The notes under the pieces: generated by a model
Database searches by the model: none
What the model was told of the DNA's origin: nothing
The model's input: the letters and a program-made list of their open reading frames with translations, nothing else
Shown here: in pieces, positions 37,701 to 64,000 of the stretch
How positions within the stretch are numbered: the stretch's first letter is position 1
Layout of the letters: each line of letters starts with the position of its first letter
Program-made: the position numbers and the translations under genes
From: Trichoplax adhaerens
Taxonomy: Eukaryota; Placozoa; Uniplacotomia; Trichoplacea; Trichoplacidae
Reading direction: 5' to 3'
DNA length: 64,000 nt
Assembly: GCF_000150275.1 (NCBI RefSeq)
Contig: NW_002060947.1
Coordinates: forward strand, 3,896,335 to 3,960,334

Positions 37701-40700
37701 GTTTAGAAGAAATTAGCCGAGCGGCTCGTTTAAGCTGTTTCCTAGGTAATTAGTTCATTAGCTGATAATGAACAAGTTAAAAAAATTGATAATTTCATAA
37801 TATTTACCTTGCACTATAAAGTAGATAAAATCTATCAAATTTTCTACCTATACTTTATGAAGTAATTCTATTGTGCTGAAGCCGGCTTATGTCGATTTTG
37901 CTATCTGTCTCTCAAGGAATGCCGGAGAACTTTGCCTCTGTAGCGTCTAAATTAGTTGATGCTACCTGTGAAGCTTTCAGTGGATCTGGAGGATGGAAAA
38001 ACAAGATATTCAGTACCAGCACTAATCATAGCTCCTTCAAATTATGGACTTCTCAAGTACTTGGAATTGATACGGTTATATCATTAGCTTTTGAGCTAGG
38101 AACCTTTTCATACGAAAGTTGGAATCACATATTTAGGTACTGCAGTGATTATACATTGCGTCGATAATTATAATAGATCTATGAGTTCGTATTACTTTTA
38201 GTGTAACTTAGTTATTAGTTCATATTATCTAGATGTGGGGTAAACTATCTTCAATGTAATCGTAATATATGACTCTTAACTTTCATATTAGATGTTCGGC
38301 CTTTGTTGCACAATTGGATAATTTGTATTCAACAAGTCTATCAAATATCAGTTTAAGTAATAGTTCAGACATCGATGGTAGCATGACATTTACAGCGACA
38401 GACGACAGTAGTGATGGTAAAAGCACTAAAGAACTAATACAACAAATAGAAAATCAGCATGGTATTTCATCGCAAGGATTAAATTGGAATGATGCGGCTA
38501 AAATCGTTAAAAGTATTATGATGTCAATTGAGCGATTATTTGAGGAAGCAGCAATCCATCTTGACGCTAATGGGCTTCTTTCATTCGTTAAAACGTTGTG
38601 CCAGGCATCTCAACAACAATTATTTAGTATCAGTGGCTCTGCGTGTACCAATGATGGTGCTCTGCCAATTCCTATTTTAGTTCCTGCAAATAATCTAGCT
38701 ATTTCACGTACGTCTCTCCATCTACACCAACTAGGCCAATATTTATTGCGATGTACACATATTAGTGGCCGTCCATTAGCTCATTTAATGAAAGCCTGGT
38801 ATGAAGTTGCACCTCATTTTGTTAAGGTATGTTACAGATTACATGATTAATTTCCCAACAGCTGCTTAAAAATAAAACGAATAATACTTGTATATTTGAA
38901 TACGATCTTGCACACTGTTGCTATTCTAGGCTGTGTAAAATTAGTTAGGTGTTCGGTATTCTAACCTATTATAATTCCTTTTATAGGCTGCTTGTCATTA
39001 TGATAGCCGCATATCTCTTGTAGCTGTACAATGTATACAGCAATTCATTGGTGAAATTCTACAACAGAGAGAAGAAATGTTATATTTTTCTTTTAACGAA
39101 TCTTTGTTTAGATCCTTTGAATCTATTCTGTCTATTAATTCCAGCAATAACCTACTTCAAGAACGGGTACAATAATCAATATAATACGCTTATTGCTAGT
39201 TAATATGCAATCGCAACTAAAAATGTGTGAAGTAATGAGCAGTTATTGAGGCCAAAATTAGAGTAACAAAGCACTGTATAGGCTTTCGATATGTAGAGTA
39301 TTAATTAGATTGCAAGTTTTATAATTTTCATATCAGAAATTAAAACTAGATTGAAGCATAAATGAAAGTAGTGGTATTCCATTTATTCTAACCACTTAAT
39401 TTCTTGCTCACTAGATAATACACGCTATTCGTGAATTAACTGAAATGTACGTAACTAATGTTCGTTCGGGATGGAAACCGGTATTTTCTACACTACGCTC
39501 TGTTAGGATATTTGATGAACAACATGATGGCTACCTAATGATTAAGACATCTGATCAACAATCATCCCCTGTATTCGAAATTATTGCTTCATTTTTTAAT
39601 AATGAGGACCATTGCATTTATGCAAACGCAGCTGTTGAATGCACTTTATGTTTAATTAAATTTCTTGTCTGCGATACCAAAGAGAAACTTGGATTTGATG
39701 CTTGCGAACCAGCATTAAAATATATTAAATTATGCTGCAAAAAACTACGTTCAGCCTATTTACTAACGTCAAGGCCTGTTTTTACTGGTGCAGACTCCAT
39801 CATTTTGCCTAACGATCCTTCGTCAGCTAACCCGTCTGATTCTATTTATACCACTCAGGATTTCTTACAAAAAATATTCTCCGATGATGGTGCAGCTATA
39901 ACTGATATTGCTATAGTAAATTTACCAGCCAGTTATACTATTCTCAAAACAGATGATACAGGTATTATACGATCTCTATAAAATAAATAACCACATAATT
40001 AAAATAGAATTTCTTCGGTGTCCGTACACGATATATTTTAACAGGGTATAATATAAACTTAAACATGGCCTATATAAATACATTAAAAATATCTCCATCC
40101 GAAAAATAACTTTTAATATATCTTTATAGGTATTCTTCGCGTTTGGTATTTGTTACTTGAAGGCCTGACAAGTGCAGTTGTAACCTGTCCGCGTAAATAT
40201 CAACCGCAAAGTCTAGAACTTTTATTCAATCTGTTTAAAGATATCACTTCCGTACCCGGCCCGCATTTTGGTATTTTTGCCATTACTCATCTACTTTTGC
40301 CAATGATTCATGCATGGATGCGCCATGGATTAAATCAACGTCAATATTGGCGAGAATGTGAAGGAAATTTTAAGCATGCTTGTGGCTTAGCTACAGATCT
40401 GGTTGAAGACCAAATTACTAAGTTCTTAAATGATAAAAGAGCTGCTGAATTTGTACCGGGATTAATCCATCAAATGATAAATCTTCTTACGGACTGTATG
40501 GCACAGCCAACTGAAGCAATAGCACGCGTTGGATGTGCATCGTTTAGGTTAATATTACACATTATTATTATCGTATATAACGTATACTTGCAGAATCATT
40601 GTAATAGAAAAGCTTATGTAATTTACTTCGATTACATTATAATCTCCATCATTCACTATTTAAAGTCGCATATCAATGAGAACGTAAAAATACCCTTTAA

Positions 40701-42732
40701 TTTCATCAACTAGGCACTTGTTGCTCGTTGTTGGGCCTATTTTCACGGAAGAATTATGGAATATCGCTTGCAAAGGCATTAGAAATGCTGTGGCTGCAAC
40801 GTTATACAGCACAACACAAATGCTTTCTTCATTTGAGCCTGGATCCTCAAACATACATGGAGATCATGATACAGTGAAAGTTTTAGCCAGAACGGATAAT
40901 ACAAGAATCGAGCAACAAAGGATTCATCAACTAGCAGATCAGGTATAAGTTTATCTAAACATAGTTATTGAAGAGTTATAAATAACTCTTCATTTGTTCA
41001 TGATCAAGCCCTTTAATCTGTAATATTTTAAACTACAATATAACCTAACTCATAGGACACAAGAACGTTGTATATAACAATCTTAATCTGCTTGAATATT
41101 TAATTAAAATAGGTATTTTTAACCGAAACACAACTTGCTCAAGGATTGAATACTAAAGTCATGGTAGACTCTCAATCAACATCGGAAGATCGTAAATCCT
41201 TTTCATTTCTGTTAATCCCTGCCCAACCTGTTCATGAAGGGACCGATACGAATAACTCGCAGGAAGAAATAAAGTAAGTCAAGCAACAAAAGGCTACATA
41301 TCATTAGGTTTAGTCTCGATATATTTTCTGTAACAACTAACCAAACGATGTCTATACTATTATAATTTGTACTAGCTAATATTAACTTTGATATTTCATT
41401 TGTTATAGAATACCATTTAACAGTTTACTTGTTGGATTGTTATCCCATCAGCTCATTCTTGAAGTTTTTGAGTGTCTACTATTGGATACATTGCCAAATT
41501 CTGTTCACATTCCAATTAAATCCTTAGCAACAAATAGAAGGCCTTCTACATCTAGTGATACAAACGAAAAGCAAAATACCAATCAAGACCGTAAAGTTGG
41601 TCTTTTGCAGTATCTTCCGGTTCATAATTTGTCTGTCTTGCTGGATTGCTTAGTTAGCTCTTATACCATATCTTGTGAATTTAATTCTCGACCTGCAATT
41701 CGATTTATGATCCAAAAATTAGCCAAATTACCAGCTTTGGCTAATTTATATCGTCAAGCTATTCGAAGCTTTACACTATATGTAACGACATTATTTAAGA
41801 TTTATGATGATTGCAGTTATCCATTTTCCCCTGGTAAAGTGCGTCGAATTATTAAGAAGAAAATTATATACGGTCGACATATTGGAAGCGGACTAAAAAG
41901 TACAACAAGTATTGACGAGGATGGCCAAAGTAGCATGGTATCGGATTATCTACCGTCAGATGATCAGTTCAATCTATCAAATCAAATCTCTGCAATTCAT
42001 TCTAGGAGTGATCGCGACCCGGTGGAATCTACTTATACTAGCACCTCTACTACCATAAGCGCTAGTCACACTACCGCATTAGGACGTCGTAAACTTTTTG
42101 GTTGTAGTTTTAGTGAAGACAGGACATCGATTCATAGTGGTTATAAAGGTGATGATGAGGTATTTAGCGAGATAAAAGGAAATCATGATGGTGAAGAGGA
42201 TGAAGACAGGGATAATAGCTATTTAATTAGTATTATCCATAGAATCCATAATGCTTGCTGTCAAGTTTGCGCATCCTATATTACATTGCATAGCAGCGAT
42301 ACAACCAAGCTACCACTGCTTGATACTCAATTAGATTATTTAGATTATGTCAAAGAAATTTCAGTTGATGATTCCAATCTTAAGAGATTGATCTCAAAAT
42401 ATAGTGAAGAACAAAATGAATCAAGTAATCAAGAACATCGTATATATCGTGTTGAAGATCAGCAATCACAACACAGTGGTGCAACAACACCTCGCAAAAG
42501 TAGTGGTGAAAAATTTACGGAATGCGATAATGTAGCAATCGGTGCTTATGCTACCCTTGTTAAAACAATGCTTAGGTTAATATTAGGATTACCTGATGAT
42601 AAATTTAAAGCTATTTTACCTGCTGTCTTGCCAGCAATCAATTTACTAATACTCAAAGTTAACGAAAGCTCCGTTCGACAGAGCGTTTATCAAATTATTT
42701 GCCGTGTGACTATTCTCTATGGTATATGTTGA
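25780..42732 (+). CDS. ARFGEF3: ARFGEF3/BIG3-like giant Arf-GEF-related protein
   Basis: Coding exons seen: 25780-25864, 26268-26310, 26645-26726, 30821-30952, 32735-32803, [gap], 33301-34462, 34576-34660, 34781-34888, 35005-35248, 35343-35458, 35829-36056, 36164-37019, 37208-37442, 37533-37745, 37917-38136, 38292-38826, 38987-39166, 39415-39961, 40130-40547, 40714-40942, 41113-41273, 41409-42732. Phases agree throughout except across the gap, giving about 137 plus 2286 residues. The N-terminus MESVLHQLSKDAS and REKCLLPIKLAFES match the BIG3 DCB-like region. Further landmarks are LRPVLESIFYHML, SWLSELYHRIL, FNESLFRSFE, RSGWKPVFSTLR, VPGPHFGIFAITHLLLP, RVGCASF, GPIFTEELW and SLLVGLLSHQ, ending SVRQSVYQIICRV. 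BIG3 is a secretory-pathway protein related to BIG1/2 Arf GEFs and a PP1/prohibitin scaffold. I see no canonical catalytic Sec7 motif, as in the family. Confidence 0.93.
26727..30820 (+). other. ARFGEF3 intron 3 (4.1 kb)
   Basis: A long AT-rich intron beginning gtaagt and ending ttcatttttag. The short open frame at 30442-30636 has no donor or family match and is not an exon by phase. I see no repeat array or RNA gene. It may hold regulatory sequence, but nothing specific can be named. Confidence 0.6.
30953..32734 (+). other. ARFGEF3 intron 4 (1.8 kb)
   Basis: Intron from gtaagg to aaacacag. It contains a 127-codon open frame (31264-31647) that is AT-rich, has no recognisable domain and no splice phase fitting its neighbours. 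Confidence 0.6.
33031..33246. other. Assembly gap (216 Ns)
   Basis: A run of undetermined bases inside ARFGEF3. The family has about 25-30 residues between the segments coded by 32735-32803 and 33301-34462. At least part of an exon is probably hidden here, or is the poorly phased candidate at about 32863-32924. Confidence 0.99.
33301..34462 (+). CDS. ARFGEF3 long acidic, Ser/Asn-rich exon
   Basis: One exon of the ARFGEF3 model, 1162 nt, separately listed for its unusual content. It opens with VIDIIQKRTDN, matching the end of a helical region, then about 350 residues of Asp, Glu, Ser, Asn and Thr with no predicted fold. Near the end a basic-then-acidic motif KKGKKTVSFDDE lies at 34258-34293. 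The corresponding place in vertebrate BIG3 is, as I recall it, a short linker. It is likely intrinsically disordered. Confidence 0.85.
34661..34780 (+). other. GC-AG intron in ARFGEF3
   Basis: The upstream exon ends CCAAG and the intron begins gcaagcc, ending aatcaacag. Joining gives AG plus G, coding Arg, and restores the family order IEAIPR then QMDLQTLSLYL. No GT in the right phase exists nearby. GC donors normally keep the rest of the consensus strong, as here. Confidence 0.75.
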
Positions 42733-45377
42733 TAAAGTATTCATTCTAGTATCGACGATAATCAAAATCGATAATATTTGCTGTATTAAATTTCAGTGAA
42801 GAAAGAAAATTTTCCAAATCTAACGATGATAATACTCGTATACTGGAGATCGGTTAATGCAATCTGTAGCTAAATCCGTATGCTTATGAATAATGTGTAA
42901 AAACCTATTGATTGCTCTAATTATATATCTAGCCAAGTTGCCATTGCTGGGCATCATTTAGCTTTTATAATAAGCTAGCTTGTCTTAAAAACCTAATTTG
43001 AAAGCCAAATTTTTAGCAGCACAATAAGTTATAGAAAGAAATTGATATGTATTAGGTTACTAATAGATTAAATATAGTAATATATTCATTTTGGAGTCTA
43101 TAGTCTCAATGGCTGATCCGTATGGATTTAAAGATACAGCAAATTGTTAAATGTATAGTTCCTTTTTGACATCAGTGAATAATTTTAAAACGTAGCTCAC
43201 TTTAATAATATTGATATCTATAATGAATTAAGTTATTTTAATTGCTTGAATTTTAAGTTTGGACGCGTTTCTAAACTATTTAATTCGAAAAAGTAAGAAC
43301 AATGTTTAATTATTGATATTCGAAAACTTTAAGCGATCAAAAGCCGATACCATATAACAAAATGATTTTAAGATATTAAAAATATAATGTCTATGTAATA
43401 TGGCCCATTAATAATCAACCCCACAAGGCATACTCCCATATTCAACTAATTTCAAATTTGACGATGAAAACTCCTAAATCAGGTATGGTACGTTGTACCA
43501 TATTTTAATGTTATGTATTAGTATTTAAATAAAAAAATAAGTAAACTCTACTCTGTGCTCTGTTCGACGTGGTGGCTATTACCAGACTTGGATATGCGCA
43601 TAAATGACGTTTTGCTTTATTTTTAGTCCCGATATTAGAAGGTCGGTAAATTACGATAGCAATATAATTCTCCATTGAATTTATTGCACATTTTTAAAGT
43701 GCTTCAATAGTTTCGTTAAAGTATATGCTATTAAATATAAAGTTACTCTTAAAATAGTAATACAATGATTAATTAAATATACTATTAATCAAATAATTAA
43801 TTTACTATAAATAATATGCTAAGCGAACAGTCGTTCGGCCTTACTGGACATTAGGTACAGTCATATTTTACATAATTGTACGTTTTCATACTAACTTTAA
43901 TTAAGATACTATTTAGCTATACGGTAGGGACTAAAATTAAAACTATAGAATTTTCTAGGCTGTAATTTTCACACAAAGTTGCAAAACAGATTAATACTTC
44001 ATCATAAAAATCTATCAAAATAAGTCATTACTAAGAAGTGCCAGGAAGCCTGATTATTGCTACTAAATAATCTGGTGTCGATTTATTGTAATTGCAATAC
44101 GATAATAGATCATTTGGTCTAATCAATATTATCAGACAAGAATGTTTTAATATCGAATTGGACGATTATCAATCAAGTTCTCTCTACTTTAAAATGATAA
44201 TCATATGCGAACTATAATAACGTAAGGTGAGGATATACAATACTTGTATTTTCTCTCAACTTTTCTTACATTTTATCTACTATCACATTCTATAGCTTCA
44301 CTTATAGCTATCATTAATTGAATTCATCTCTAATTGCTGCTATAGCTCTATCTATATGAAATGGACATACGGAATACTATCACGTTATAAGAGAAATCTA
44401 AATTTGATAATAAACGATTAAACGTTATTATATTAGCAATAAAACATCAGATAACGCTAATATTACAACAAATAACATTGTAGCAGAATTCTTTTATTCG
44501 CAAATACTGGATGTCAATTAATTGGACCATAGACACAGTACACGACTGTACTGCATACAGTTTAGTTTGTAGCTAGAATAAGAAATGTAGTCCTATCATC
44601 AAAAATCGTTCATTAATTCTACCTGCAGTACCACGTATGAGCACGTAGAATAAGGGCTACCAAGATATTCATTTTAAACGGTATATGAAATGACACAGCA
44701 TTTTTATATAATCAATAAATTGATCAAAATAGTAAATTTAAGAAATACCTACAGTATTACGGAGATAGTCTATCTCAACACAGGAAGTACACAATTAATG
44801 TTTGGTTACAAAAGCAGTATTCGCTATCATTTCTAGATTTAGTTAAACATATTGAACATTTTACTTAAAATTATTATACTCGTATTTATGGTCATAGATA
44901 TCTAGTCACATAGACATTTAATAAGCTAAACAACGTCCGTCGTTTACAGTGTTGTTTCAGTTACTGTAAAATTTAGACTTTGTAATAATTCTACCTTTAA
45001 TTTTTATCCCTCGCACCATCCATTAAGAGATATCGCAATGTCAATATACTGCATACAATAAAAGTCAATAAATATAATCTATAATCGTTTGAGGGTATAA
45101 AAAGTGTTTTAACTAAGCAATTGATATATTGATCAAAATTGAACATTTATTATACGACATATAATCAATCACATATTTAAAATTATAAAACAGGACAATA
45201 AAATGTATTGATAAGAAATGAGCATTTTTCGTATTTATATCGTTCATTATTCATAAAATAACTGTAGTTATATTGGAAATGATTCTTTCCACTGGATATG
45301 TCATATGTAGATAATTTGGCGTACATTTTGCATGATATATGTCGTAAATCACTAAATATATGAATAAACGCGTTTTT
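42733..45377. other. Convergent intergenic spacer ARFGEF3/RUNX
   Basis: AT-rich DNA between two gene 3' ends. An AATAAAAAAATAA-type stretch near 43526 may be polyadenylation sequence. No gene, RNA or clear repeat is seen. Confidence 0.5.

Positions 45378-64000
<18,623 letters not shown>

Overview
The window is eukaryotic nuclear DNA, AT-rich, with spliced protein genes and one run of 216 Ns. Six animal-type genes can be followed exon by exon through GT-AG junctions with matching phases. All six (UBE3D, DNAJB13, GDAP2, WDTC1, ARFGEF3, RUNX) are families conserved across metazoans. Short introns beside a few multi-kilobase ones, very low GC and abundant GTAC/TGTA palindromes suggest an early-branching animal. 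A placozoan such as Trichoplax is my best guess, but the species is inferred and a sponge or cnidarian is not excluded.

Layout. 0.9-3.9 kb (+): UBE3D-type E3 ubiquitin ligase, nine exons, two of them microexons. 4.6-6.7 kb (-): DNAJB13, the radial-spoke Hsp40, complete in nine exons. 7.0-8.5 kb: a young tandem satellite rich in GTAC palindromes. 10.8-14.0 kb (+): GDAP2 (macro plus CRAL-TRIO), complete in fifteen exons, with a decayed duplicate exon in one intron. 15.3-20.0 kb (-): WDTC1 (WD40-TPR-WD40), complete except its first exon. 20-25.7 kb: repeat-rich intergenic DNA with a diverged 210-bp triplication, a fold-back repeat and CT-rich higher-order repeats. 25.8-42.7 kb (+): ARFGEF3/BIG3, 22 visible coding exons, interrupted by the assembly gap. 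45.4-60.5 kb (-): a RUNX transcription factor, four coding exons, with an intact Runt domain and a C-terminal VWRPY. 60.5-64 kb: no recognisable gene.

The genes do not form one pathway. UBE3D and WDTC1 both belong to ubiquitin ligase systems. DNAJB13 belongs to motile cilia, ARFGEF3 to Golgi/secretory Arf biology and PP1 scaffolding, and RUNX to transcription. GDAP2 and WDTC1 converge, as do ARFGEF3 and RUNX; DNAJB13 and GDAP2 diverge around the satellite. Exon coordinates were derived by eye from reading frames, splice consensus and remembered family sequences; no alignment program was run.
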